DNA of 12,388 bases, taken from JBFHRB01 sp041591915 (GTDB taxonomy: Bacteria; Actinomycetota; Nitriliruptoria; Nitriliruptorales; Nitriliruptoraceae). Positions 5,315-11,847 of this stretch are shown here, piece after piece. The stretch's first letter is position 1, and every line of letters starts with the position of its first letter. The stretch is taken from assembly GCA_041591915.1 (NCBI GenBank), contig JBFHRB010000086.1, positions 1 to 12,388 of the forward strand. Direction: 5' to 3'. The notes under the pieces are model-generated. The model did not search any database, was not told the DNA's origin, and saw only the letters and a list, made by a program, of their open reading frames with translations. Position numbers and translations under genes: made by a program.

Positions 5315-8026
5315 TCAGCCGCCACCGCCGCTGCCGCCCGCACCGCCACTGTTGCCCGGTGGGTCACGAGTGGGTTCGGGACTGGGTTCCGGGCTCGGCT
5401 CGGGGCTCGGCGTCGGCTCCGGGTCCTTGTCCTTCTTCGGCTCGACGTAGCGACCGACCTGGATCACCACGATCACGCCCTCGTCCGGCGCGAGCTCCGT
5501 CCCGCCGGTCGGCGACTGCTGCAGGACGAGCTGGTCCTCCTCCTGCTTGTCCGTGTCCTTGAAGATGACCCGGACGCCGTAGCCGGCCTCGTTGAGGATC
5601 CGGGTCGCCTCGGGCAGGGGCTGGCTCACGACGTTGGGGACGAGCGGGATCGCACCCAGGCCGTTGCTCACCGTCAGGACGACGAGGTTGCCGCGCGCGA
5701 CGCCGGCACCGGGCTCGGGCGTCTGGCCGAGGATCGTCCCTGCCGGCTGCCAGGCCTCGATCTCCTCGATGTGGAGGTTCAGGCCGGCTTCCTCGACGAT
5801 GGCCTCGGCCTCCTCGACGGACGTGACCTGCGTGATGTCCGGCACGGTTGCGCCGGGCACGCTGCCCGGCCCGGGCCAGCCCTCGGGCTCGAAGCGCTGG
5901 ACGGCGTCCTCCATGTAGTCCTTCCACATGGGCGCCGGGATCGTGCCGCCGAAGACGCGTCGGTAGAAGTTCCCGCTGACCGTGACGTTCTGCATCAGCT
6001 TGCGCTCGACGCAGGCCCGGGTGCGCTTGCCGGTCTCGGGGTTCTCGGCGACCTCGAAGCACTGGTTGTCGACCTGCTCGCAACGGTCGGGGTTGACGTC
6101 GCAGTCGTAGCGGACGATCCCGTTCTCGTAGCCGACCCAGGACGCGGTGGCGAGCTGGCGCACGTAGCCGACGAACCACGCGTCGACGTAGTCGTTGGTG
6201 GTTCCGGTCTTCCCGCGCGTGGCCCAGCGGCCGAGGTTCGCGATGGGGGCCGTCCCGCCGCCGGTCACCGGGCCCTGCATGATGTCGACCACGCGACGGG
6301 CGATCGACTCGTCGAGGACCTGCTCGCAGTCGCGGGTGTGCTCGTAGAGGACGTTGCCGTCACGGTCCTCGATGCGCGTGATGGCGTAGGGCGCGCAGTA
6401 CTCGCCGAGGTTCGCGAGGGTCGCGTACGCCGTCGCCATCTCGAGCGGGTAGACCTCCACGGCACCCAGTGCCAGCGAGCAGTTGGCCGGCAGGGACGAC
6501 GAGCGGATGCCGAGGCGCTGGGCGACGGGCGGGACCTTCTCGGGCCCGAGCTCGGCGATGAGCCGTGCGTGGTAGACGTTCGAGGAGCCCTTGACGCCCG
6601 AGTACATGTCCCGGATGCCGTTGCCGCCGGAGTTGTTGACCCGCCAGTCGCGGCCGTTGTCGCACTCCGGGATGGTCTGCGGGCCGGTTGCCTCGATCTC
6701 CCAGCCAGGGGGGATCCCGTTCTCGAGGGCCGCCGCGATGACGAAGGGCTTGAACGACGATCCGGGCTGACGGCCGACCCGCGTCGAGCCGACGTCTGCG
6801 GGCACCAGCGGGTTGAACTTCGTCTTGTCGCAGAGCATGCGGCCCTGGTCGTCGATCTCGACCGGCTCGGCGCACTCGCCGTGGGTCTTCGGCCCGATCG
6901 CCATCGTGACGATCGCACCGTCGCCCGGCACGACGCTGATGAGGCCGCCCATCGGGTCGGTCAGCGGCTCGGCCAGCGCGGTCGCGATGGCGTCCTCGGC
7001 CAGGGCCTGCAGCTCGGGGTCGATCGTGGTGTAGATGCGCAGGCCGCCCTGGAACACGGTGGCGATGCGCTCCTCGGGCGTCTCGCCCATGGCACGCAGT
7101 GCCTCGACCTGGGTGCCCAGCGCCTCGGCCGTGCTCTCGTTGACCAGGATGCGCTTGACCCAGTCGGCGAAGAACGGGCTGTCCGCCGATTCGCGGGGCT
7201 TGACGTTGATGACGAGCGCCTCGGCCTTCGCGCGGTCGCGCTCGTCCGCCGTGATGAAGCCGTGGAGGGCCATCTGGTCGAGGACGATGTTGCGACGCGT
7301 GACGGCGTTGTCCATCGACACCGTCGGGTTGTTCCGCTCCGGCGAGCGGATGACGCCGGCGATCATCGCCGCCTCACCCAGGCTCAGCTCGGAGATGTCC
7401 TTCGAGAAGTAGTGCTCGGCGGCGGTCGCGACGCCGTACACACCGTCACCGAAGTAGGTGCGGTTGAGGTAGCGCTCGAGGATCTCGTCCTTGGAGAGGC
7501 GCTGCTCGAGCTCGACGGCGTAGAGCGCCTCCTTGATCTTCCGCTCGAGTGAGCGGTCGTTGGTGAGGACGACGTTCTTCACGTACTGCTGGGTGATCGT
7601 GGACGCACCCTGCTCGATCCCACCGGCCTGGAGGTTGGTGAGGGCAGCGCGGACGATCGCGGTGTGGTTGATGCCGCGGTGCTCGTAGAAGTCCGCGTCC
7701 TCGGTCGCGATGACCGCGTTCTGCACGATGCGCGGGATGTCCCGCAGCGGGATGGAGACCCGCTCCTCCTCGTAGAAGATCTTCTCGAGCTCGGAGCCGT
7801 CCGCGGCGAAGATGATCGAGCGCTCCGGCGGCGCGTCGAACTCCTCGGGGAGCGGCGGCACGTCGAGGACGTCGTTCTGGACCATGTCGACGACGTCGGT
7901 CACCGCCAGCGCGGTCGGCAGGAACAGGCCCCCGACGAGCGCGCCCGTTCCGGCGACAACGACGACGAGGAGCACGAGTCGAGCGAGGATGCCGGCGATG
8001 CGGCGGCCGGCCTGCTCAGAACCCAA
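5315..8026 (-). CDS. ponA: Bifunctional class A penicillin-binding protein with two PASTA domains (PonA2-like)
   Basis: A peptidoglycan glycosyltransferase/transpeptidase of about 903 residues. A basic N-tail and one TM helix (about 10-36) anchor it outside the membrane. The GT51 domain (about 65-255) shows ATEDADFYEHRG with catalytic Glu109, GASTITQQYVKN and YLNRTYFGDGVYG. The transpeptidase domain has PGS423-S-F-K426 (SxxK), S481-S-N483 (SxN) and K606-T-G-T. Two PASTA repeats follow (about 728-789 and 793-859), then a Pro-Glu-Ser tail and a Gly-rich end. An insert after KTGT carries four cysteines (C642, C649, C656, C672), possibly disulfide-bonded. TTG at 8026 is preferred because GGAG lies seven bases upstream and the TM helix follows directly; an upstream ATG at 8107 has a poorly fitting N-terminus. 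It diverges from whiB and leads into the phosphoesterase gene. Confidence 0.96.
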   Translation of the reverse strand: MGSEQAGRRIAGILARLVLLVVVVAGTGALVGGLFLPTALAVTDVVDMVQNDVLDVPPLPEEFDAPPERSIIFAADGSELEKIFYEEERVSIPLRDIPRIVQNAVIATEDADFYEHRGINHTAIVRAALTNLQAGGIEQGASTITQQYVKNVVLTNDRSLERKIKEALYAVELEQRLSKDEILERYLNRTYFGDGVYGVATAAEHYFSKDISELSLGEAAMIAGVIRSPERNNPTVSMDNAVTRRNIVLDQMALHGFITADERDRAKAEALVINVKPRESADSPFFADWVKRILVNESTAEALGTQVEALRAMGETPEERIATVFQGGLRIYTTIDPELQALAEDAIATALAEPLTDPMGGLISVVPGDGAIVTMAIGPKTHGECAEPVEIDDQGRMLCDKTKFNPLVPADVGSTRVGRQPGSSFKPFVIAAALENGIPPGWEIEATGPQTIPECDNGRDWRVNNSGGNGIRDMYSGVKGSSNVYHARLIAELGPEKVPPVAQRLGIRSSSLPANCSLALGAVEVYPLEMATAYATLANLGEYCAPYAITRIEDRDGNVLYEHTRDCEQVLDESIARRVVDIMQGPVTGGGTAPIANLGRWATRGKTGTTNDYVDAWFVGYVRQLATASWVGYENGIVRYDCDVNPDRCEQVDNQCFEVAENPETGKRTRACVERKLMQNVTVSGNFYRRVFGGTIPAPMWKDYMEDAVQRFEPEGWPGPGSVPGATVPDITQVTSVEEAEAIVEEAGLNLHIEEIEAWQPAGTILGQTPEPGAGVARGNLVVLTVSNGLGAIPLVPNVVSQPLPEATRILNEAGYGVRVIFKDTDKQEEDQLVLQQSPTGGTELAPDEGVIVVIQVGRYVEPKKDKDPEPTPSPEPSPEPSPEPTRDPPGNSGGAGGSGGGG

Positions 8027-8033
8027 GGTTGAT

Positions 8034-8037
8034 CTCC
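8034..8037 (-). promoter_or_regulatory. Ribosome binding site deciding the TTG start of the PBP gene
   Basis: GGAG (in CGGAGAT) on the minus strand, seven bases before TTG at 8026. The upstream ATG at 8107 would add 27 atypical Pro/Arg/Ser-rich residues. Confidence 0.65.
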
Positions 8038-8166
8038 GACTGGCGGTGGGGGGAGGCGTACAACGACCCGCGCGGCTGGACGCTCCCGGCTCGCGCGGAG
8101 GATGCACGCGTGCAGACGTCGAGAGGGGACGTTGGCGGCGGGATCACGCGCGCATGGTCACGCCGA

Positions 8167-8194
8167 AGGATACCGCTGAAACGACCCCGGGTAA
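8167..8194 (-). promoter_or_regulatory. Candidate promoter for the PBP gene
   Basis: On the minus strand, TTACCC (8189-8194), a 16-bp spacer, then TATCCT (8167-8172). The -10 matches four of six consensus bases and the -35 about three. It would give a leader of roughly 130 bases. Promoters of GC-rich actinobacteria are weakly conserved, so this is tentative. Confidence 0.35.
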
Positions 8195-8214
8195 GGGGGT
8201 GCGAGCGGCCCCAG

Positions 8215-8238
8215 CACGGCCGAACGACCCCGGCCGTG
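8215..8238. repeat. Inverted repeat (7-bp arms) in the PBP/whiB intergenic region
   Basis: Arms CACGGCC (8215-8221) and GGCCGTG (8232-8238) flank a 10-base loop. A second inverted repeat starts two bases later. It may be an RNA hairpin or a binding site. Confidence 0.4.
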
Positions 8239-8240
8239 GC

Positions 8241-8270
8241 GTGCGGCATGCGGCGGCAGGCAGGCCGCAC
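8241..8270. repeat. Second inverted repeat (7-bp arms) in the PBP/whiB intergenic region
   Basis: Arms GTGCGGC (8241-8247) and GCCGCAC (8264-8270) flank 16 bases. It is in tandem with the preceding repeat, about 20 bp from the whiB-proximal palindrome. Confidence 0.35.
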
Positions 8271-8288
8271 TGTGCGCTCTGCAGCACG

Positions 8289-8312
8289 GATGACTAGTCA
8301 TCAAGGGTCATC
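8289..8312. promoter_or_regulatory. Candidate operator: 14-bp palindrome plus third half-site
   Basis: GATGACTAGTCATC (8289-8302) is a perfect palindrome of GATGAC/GTCATC half-sites. A third half-site GTCATC at 8307-8312 repeats the second exactly 10 bp, one helical turn, downstream. It sits about 100 bp before the whiB start and upstream of the whiB -10-like element, a position suited to an activator or a divergent repressor. The binding protein is unknown. Confidence 0.6.
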
Positions 8313-8357
8313 CACAACCCCTCCTCAGGGCTATGTCCGGCCTCTCGCGCCCTTCCG

Positions 8358-8363
8358 TAGGTT
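8358..8363 (+). promoter_or_regulatory. Candidate whiB -10 element
   Basis: TAGGTT fits the TANNNT pattern of actinobacterial -10 boxes and would give a leader of roughly 40 bases before the whiB GTG. No good -35 hexamer was found at the usual spacing, so an activator may be needed or the call may be wrong. Confidence 0.35.
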
Positions 8364-8398
8364 CATCCGCGGAGTGGGGGACCGGAGCGGAGCCGGGC

Positions 8399-8405
8399 GA
8401 GGAGG
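8399..8405 (+). promoter_or_regulatory. Ribosome binding site deciding the whiB start
   Basis: GAGGAGG lies five bases before GTG at 8411. It selects this start over an ATG at 8333 that would add 26 residues not typical of short WhiB proteins. Confidence 0.85.
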
Positions 8406-8410
8406 CCCAC

Positions 8411-8635
8411 GTGGAACTCGAGTGGCAGGAGACCGCACGCTGTCGCGGTGTCGACCCGGAGCAGTTCTTCGTCCGGGGTTCTGCGCAGTCGCGCAAGGCG
8501 GTACGGCTCTGCGGGCGGTGTCCGGTCAAGGACCCGTGCCTGCAGTACGCCATCGACAACCACATCGACTACGGCATCTGGGGCGGACTCACCGAGCGGC
8601 AGCGCCGCGCGTTCGTCCGCCGTATGGCCTCCTGA
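8411..8635 (+). CDS. whiB: WhiB-family iron-sulfur transcription factor (WhiB4-like by position)
   Basis: A 74-residue WhiB-like protein: a small cytoplasmic regulator that binds a [4Fe-4S] cluster, senses oxygen, nitric oxide or redox state, and usually works with the principal sigma factor or by direct DNA binding. The four cluster ligands are C11, C34, C37 and C43 (spacing Cx22-Cx2-Cx5-C). The family turn G55-I-W-G-G-L is followed by a basic C-terminus (TERQRRAFVRRM) for DNA contact. GTG at 8411 is chosen for the excellent Shine-Dalgarno sequence. The gene diverges from the PonA2-like gene, the same arrangement as whiB4/ponA2 in mycobacteria, which suggests a WhiB4 orthologue. Sequence alone does not separate WhiB subclasses, so that subtype is inferred from synteny. 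It is convergent with the YbjN-like gene. Confidence 0.95.
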   Translation: MELEWQETARCRGVDPEQFFVRGSAQSRKAVRLCGRCPVKDPCLQYAIDNHIDYGIWGGLTERQRRAFVRRMAS

Positions 8636-8654
8636 CGGCCCGCCGACGGGGGCT

Positions 8655-8680
8655 CGACGCGCACCCGAGGGTGCGCGTCG
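8655..8680. terminator. Bidirectional terminator hairpin between whiB and the YbjN-like gene
   Basis: Arms CGACGCGCACCC (8655-8666) and GGGTGCGCGTCG (8669-8680) are perfectly complementary with GA between, effectively 11 bp with a four-base loop. It lies 20 bp past the whiB stop and 32 bp past the YbjN-like stop, between convergent genes. T-runs are poor on both sides. Confidence 0.7.
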
Positions 8681-8711
8681 GTGTTCGTCGGCCCTGGTTG
8701 CCCCGACCGGT

Positions 8712-9488
8712 TCAGAGGTAGCCCGACGCGTTCGGCGGCGAGTCGGTCGGCTCCGGGGGGTGGGCCTGCTGCTGCTCCTCCTCAGGGACGGCGTGGAACG
8801 CACGTCCCCCGAAGGCCTCGCTGATCTGGTCGTCGAAGTGCGCGGCGGTCGAGGACACCGCCGCCACCGCCGCCTGCAGCTCGGGCGCGTCGAGCGTTGA
8901 GCCGAGCAGCGTGTGGCGCAGCCAGATGGCGCGGTTCTCCCCGTCGTAGGAGAACGAGCCGAACCCGAGCTGGTGGTTGAGCCCGAGCAGGAAGCCCGCG
9001 AGCTTGTCCGACAGGTCGAGGTCGACGTTGGTGATGGAGAAGACCCCGACCTGCGGCCCGATCGGGCTGTCGCTGACGGTCACGAAGACGCGCGCACTCT
9101 CGAACGTGAACGTGAAGTTGCCCCACGCGTCGACCTGGTAGCCGCCGAGGTAGGTGCGCAGGAGCTCCCCGACGTGGGGGCGGAGCGACTCGGCGTCGAT
9201 GAAGATGCCGGTCCGCTTCGGTGGCTTGCGCATGTGCATCTGGGCCATCGCCATGCGCTCCGCGAGCTCGGTCACCTCGCTGGTGGCGTCCGCTGGATCG
9301 GGACGTGGTCCGGCCGCGCCGGGATCCGTGGGGTCCTCGGCCGGCCGCGGTCCGGCTTCGGCGCCCTCCTCGTCCTCGGCGGAGGCCTCGCCGGGCGGCG
9401 ACTGCCAGGGCGGGTTGTCCGGGTCGGGCCCGGTGCGGAAGTCCGACGGCACGGCGCCGGGCAGCTTCGGGTCGATCGGGTCGTTCAC
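8712..9488 (-). CDS. YbjN-domain protein (type III secretion chaperone-like fold)
   Basis: A 258-residue protein of the YbjN family, whose members are annotated as putative sensory-transduction regulators with a secretion-chaperone-like fold; the biochemical role is not established. Residues 1-70 are Pro/Glu/Asp/Ala-rich and probably disordered. A helix at about 70-87 is followed by the folded domain at about 97-228, with the alternating aromatic strand pattern AWGNFTFTFESARVFVTV and the LLGLNHQLGFGSFSYDGENR stretch. The tail (about 235-258) is again acidic and Pro-rich. GTG at 9488 is chosen because AGGAGG lies six bases upstream; a longer frame from 9572 would overlap the preceding ATPase gene. 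It follows the ATPase pair by 73 bp on the same strand, so cotranscription is likely. No signal peptide or TM segment is seen. Confidence 0.87.
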   Translation of the reverse strand: MNDPIDPKLPGAVPSDFRTGPDPDNPPWQSPPGEASAEDEEGAEAGPRPAEDPTDPGAAGPRPDPADATSEVTELAERMAMAQMHMRKPPKRTGIFIDAESLRPHVGELLRTYLGGYQVDAWGNFTFTFESARVFVTVSDSPIGPQVGVFSITNVDLDLSDKLAGFLLGLNHQLGFGSFSYDGENRAIWLRHTLLGSTLDAPELQAAVAAVSSTAAHFDDQISEAFGGRAFHAVPEEEQQQAHPPEPTDSPPNASGYL

Positions 9489-9494
9489 GATGCC

Positions 9495-9500
9495 CCTCCT
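9495..9500 (-). promoter_or_regulatory. Ribosome binding site deciding the YbjN-like start
   Basis: AGGAGG on the minus strand, six bases before GTG at 9488. Confidence 0.75.
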
Positions 9501-9561
9501 CGCGGTCGACCAGCGTAGACCCGGCGGGACGCCGGCCCCGGCCGATGGTGGGTGACGGTCC

Positions 9562-10704
9562 TCAGGCCGCACCGACCAGCGCGGACGAGATCCGGCTCAG
9601 GGTCTCGAGGTCGTGGACGTCCGAGCGCAGTAGCGGCACCTCGACCAGGGCACGCGGCTTGGCGCCGAAGAGCGCAGCGTTGACGTCTCGCCGTTCTCGC
9701 TCCGCGAGGCGCCGTGTCGCCGAGGCCACCTCGAGCAGCTCCAGGATGGCCGCACCGTGCTCGAGCTCGACGAGCTCGCCACGCTGTGCCTCGATCGCGT
9801 CCTCGGCGGGCAGGCCCACGAACAGCGGATCGATCCGGTTGACCACGACCCCGGCCGCGTGCAGGCCCTCCTGCTCGATCCGATCGAGGAAGAACTTCGC
9901 CTCGCGCAGTGGCGGCGGCTGCGGAGACGTCACGATCACGAACTGCGACGTCGGCTCCTGCAGGAGGTCGAGCACCTGCTCGGCGCGCTCCTTGAAGCCC
10001 TCGTACATCCCCTCGAAGTTGCGGAAGAACTCGCCCATGTCCTGCAGGAGCTCCATGCCGGTGACCCGGCCCGCGATCTTCATGAAGGCGCTGGCGCCCG
10101 CGTTGACGGCCTTGAGGTAGCCCTTGCCGGCGAGCATGCCCGGCTTGAGGAACAGCTTGAGCAGCGATCCCTCGAGGAACCCCGTCATGCGCTTCGGCGC
10201 GTCGAGGAAGTCGAGCGCGCTGCGGGTCGGCGGCGTGTCGACGATGAGGAGGTCCCACTCCCCGTCCTCGTGCAGTTCGTGCAGCTTCTCCATCGCCATG
10301 TACTCCTGCGTCCCGCTCAGCGTGGACGACAGGGTCTGGTAGATCCGGTTCGCCTTGATGACGTCGGCGGAGCGCTGCGACTTGGCGTGGCGCTCGATGA
10401 GGTGGTCGAAGGTCGACTGCATGTCGAGCATCATGGCGAACAGCTCGCCGTCGGCGTCCGGGACCACGACCTGGCGCGGCACGTTGTCGAGCGTGTCCAG
10501 GCCCATCGACTGCGCCAGCCGCCTCGCCGGATCGATGGTCAGGACGAGGGTGCGTCGCCCAGCACGCGCGCCCGCCACCCCGAGCGCGGCCGCGGTGGTC
10601 GTCTTGCCGACCCCACCGGCCCCCGTGGTCACGAGGATGTGCGCCGTCTCGACGACCCGTTCGAGGTCCTGCGTCCGCGCGTGGTCGAGGTCCTGCTCGG
10701 TCAT
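9562..10704 (-). CDS. ArsA/Get3-like ATPase, second of pair (Rv3680/BagB-like)
   Basis: A 380-residue P-loop ATPase of the ArsA/Get3 branch of the SIMIBI (MinD-type) class. The Walker A is G28-A-G-G-V-G-K34-T-T, with Ala in place of the signature Lys that normally contacts ATP bound by the partner subunit. Switch I keeps I-D58-P-A; switch II reads IVD156TPPT. Residues about 172-240 form a Met-, Leu- and Phe-rich helical stretch (Met at 173, 190, 208, 217, 223, 233), which resembles a hydrophobic client groove. There is no cysteine, so neither the arsenite site of ArsA nor the Get3 zinc CxxC is present, and an arsenic-pump role is unlikely. The start overlaps the stop of the other ATPase as ATGA, implying coupled, stoichiometric synthesis. 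A heterodimer that handles membrane proteins is inferred from Get3 and the mycobacterial pair. Confidence 0.93.
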   Translation of the reverse strand: MTEQDLDHARTQDLERVVETAHILVTTGAGGVGKTTTAAALGVAGARAGRRTLVLTIDPARRLAQSMGLDTLDNVPRQVVVPDADGELFAMMLDMQSTFDHLIERHAKSQRSADVIKANRIYQTLSSTLSGTQEYMAMEKLHELHEDGEWDLLIVDTPPTRSALDFLDAPKRMTGFLEGSLLKLFLKPGMLAGKGYLKAVNAGASAFMKIAGRVTGMELLQDMGEFFRNFEGMYEGFKERAEQVLDLLQEPTSQFVIVTSPQPPPLREAKFFLDRIEQEGLHAAGVVVNRIDPLFVGLPAEDAIEAQRGELVELEHGAAILELLEVASATRRLAERERRDVNAALFGAKPRALVEVPLLRSDVHDLETLSRISSALVGAA

Positions 10705-11741
10705 CGTGAGACCCCCGGAAGCCGGAGGTGCTCGGCCCGCGGGCCGTCCTCGCCGACGTGCAGCGCGATGGCGTCCGCGAGCACGTCGAGGTCCGCCGCG
10801 TCGAACGTCGCCCCCGTCAGCAGCGGCAGCTCGATCAGCGGCAGGCCCGTCCGCTCGACCGCCTCGTCCCGCAGCTCGTCCTGCATCTCGATGCGCTCGC
10901 GGTGCGCGATGACCTGTTCCACCAGCTGGTCGGCGACGGCGCCTTCGAGCCCGAGCCCGGCCTTCTCGGCGGCCGTGCGGAGCCCGTCGGCACCGAGGCC
11001 GAGCAGCGCCTTCGCCTCGTCGACGTCGATCGTCTCGGGTCGCACCATGTTGGCGACGAGCGGGCCGACCCGGATGCCCGCCTCGGCCAGTGCCTGCGCG
11101 CCCTCCTCGGCCTCCGTCACGGGCATCTCCTCGAGCAGCGTGACGAGGATCGCCTGGGTCCGCTTCGGGTTGGTCAGCATCTCGACGATCTGCGCCGCCT
11201 GGCGCTTGATCGGCCCGACCCGCACGATCTCGGTCACCGCCTCGGGGGCCTGCAGGAACGGCAGTATCCGCCCCGTCGGCGGCGCGTCGAGGATGATCGT
11301 GTCGTACATCCGGCGCCCGTCGTCACGGCGCCGCGACTCGACCTCGTAGACCTTGCCGATCAGCAGGAGGTCCCGCAGTCCCGGTGCGACCGTCGTCACG
11401 AAGTCGATCGCGTGCGTCTTCTCCATGACCCACTGGACGCGCTTGAGGCCGTAGTACATCTCGAGGTACTCGTACACGGCGTCTGCCGGGTCGATCGCCG
11501 TTCCCCACAGGCCGGGCCGGAACTCCCGCTCCTCGTAGTCCCAGTCCTGCGTGCCGAACGCCAGCTTGAAGCCCTGGCGGCTCTCGACCTCGACGAGCAG
11601 CGTGCGGCGTCCGGAGTGGACGGCGGCGAGCGCCAGGGACGCCGCCACCGTCGTCTTCCCGACGCCGCCCTTGCCGGTCACGATGATCAGGTTCGACGAC
11701 AGGAGTTCGTCGAACGAGGACGGCAGCGCGGGCGTGGACAT
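10701..11741 (-). CDS. ArsA/Get3-like ATPase, first of pair (Rv3679/BagA-like)
   Basis: A 346-residue P-loop ATPase of the ArsA/Get3 family. The deviant Walker A is complete: G23-K24-G-G-V-G-K29-T-T, including the signature Lys K24. The switch I position that is Asp-Pro in active family members is E53-S54 (VEVESRQ), so the catalytic Asp is replaced by Glu. Switch II is ILD152APPTG. It has no Cys and no Met-rich segment like its partner's. The length and the order of the two genes match the mycobacterial Rv3679-Rv3680 pair. The ATG at 11741 lacks a Shine-Dalgarno sequence; a TACCAT hexamer (11750-11755) eight bases upstream could be the -10 of a leaderless transcript. It lies 106 bp after the DUF456 gene, so it may have its own promoter. 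Its role is probably to form an asymmetric dimer with the downstream ATPase. Confidence 0.93.
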   Translation of the reverse strand: MSTPALPSSFDELLSSNLIIVTGKGGVGKTTVAASLALAAVHSGRRTLLVEVESRQGFKLAFGTQDWDYEEREFRPGLWGTAIDPADAVYEYLEMYYGLKRVQWVMEKTHAIDFVTTVAPGLRDLLLIGKVYEVESRRRDDGRRMYDTIILDAPPTGRILPFLQAPEAVTEIVRVGPIKRQAAQIVEMLTNPKRTQAILVTLLEEMPVTEAEEGAQALAEAGIRVGPLVANMVRPETIDVDEAKALLGLGADGLRTAAEKAGLGLEGAVADQLVEQVIAHRERIEMQDELRDEAVERTGLPLIELPLLTGATFDAADLDVLADAIALHVGEDGPRAEHLRLPGVSR

Positions 11742-11749
11742 CGACGGGG

Positions 11750-11755
11750 ATGGTA
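11750..11755 (-). promoter_or_regulatory. Candidate -10 for a leaderless ATPase-pair transcript
   Basis: TACCAT on the minus strand fits TANNNT and ends eight bases before the ATG at 11741, which has no Shine-Dalgarno sequence. Leaderless mRNAs are common in actinobacteria. No -35 match was seen. Confidence 0.35.
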
Positions 11756-11847
11756 CGACGACGCCTACGCCGGCGGATGGGTCGGCACGGTCGGACGGAC
11801 GCCATCCACGGGGATGATCGGGCTGCGCCCACTGGTCCGAGGCGGCG

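Larger units (their letters stand above)
8027..8410. other. Divergent intergenic region between the PBP gene and whiB
   Basis: 384 bp without a credible gene. Reading from the PBP side it holds the PBP leader and RBS, a weak candidate PBP promoter (8167-8194), two tandem inverted repeats (8215-8238 and 8241-8270), a 14-bp palindrome with an extra half-site (8289-8312), and the whiB -10-like element and Shine-Dalgarno sequence (8358-8405). Short open frames across it have no recognisable content. It is the most structured non-coding stretch in the window and probably co-ordinates both divergent genes. Confidence 0.7.

Noticed and set aside
4249..5562. Plus-strand open frame (437 codons) opposite the phosphoesterase gene
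   Set aside because: Antisense shadow of a gene with complete metallophosphoesterase motifs.
5771..7552. Long plus-strand open frame (593 codons) opposite the PBP gene
   Set aside because: Its frame is an antisense shadow of a clear PBP; composition is Arg/Val/Asp/Gly-rich low complexity with no motif. Such frames are expected in very GC-rich DNA.
8027..8107. Longer PBP N-terminus from ATG 8107
   Set aside because: Adds 27 atypical residues without RBS support; TTG 8026 has GGAG at good spacing and leads directly into the TM helix.
9489..9572. Longer YbjN-like N-terminus from ATG 9572
   Set aside because: Would overlap the upstream ATPase gene; GTG 9488 has a near-ideal AGGAGG.
9757..11349. 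Plus-strand open frame (530 codons) opposite the ATPase pair
   Set aside because: Antisense shadow with skewed composition; both minus-strand ATPases have intact motifs.
9562..11741. Arsenic-efflux operon (arsA)
   Set aside because: The ATPases are ArsA-like in fold only: no Cys for arsenite binding, and no arsB, arsD, arsR or arsC nearby.
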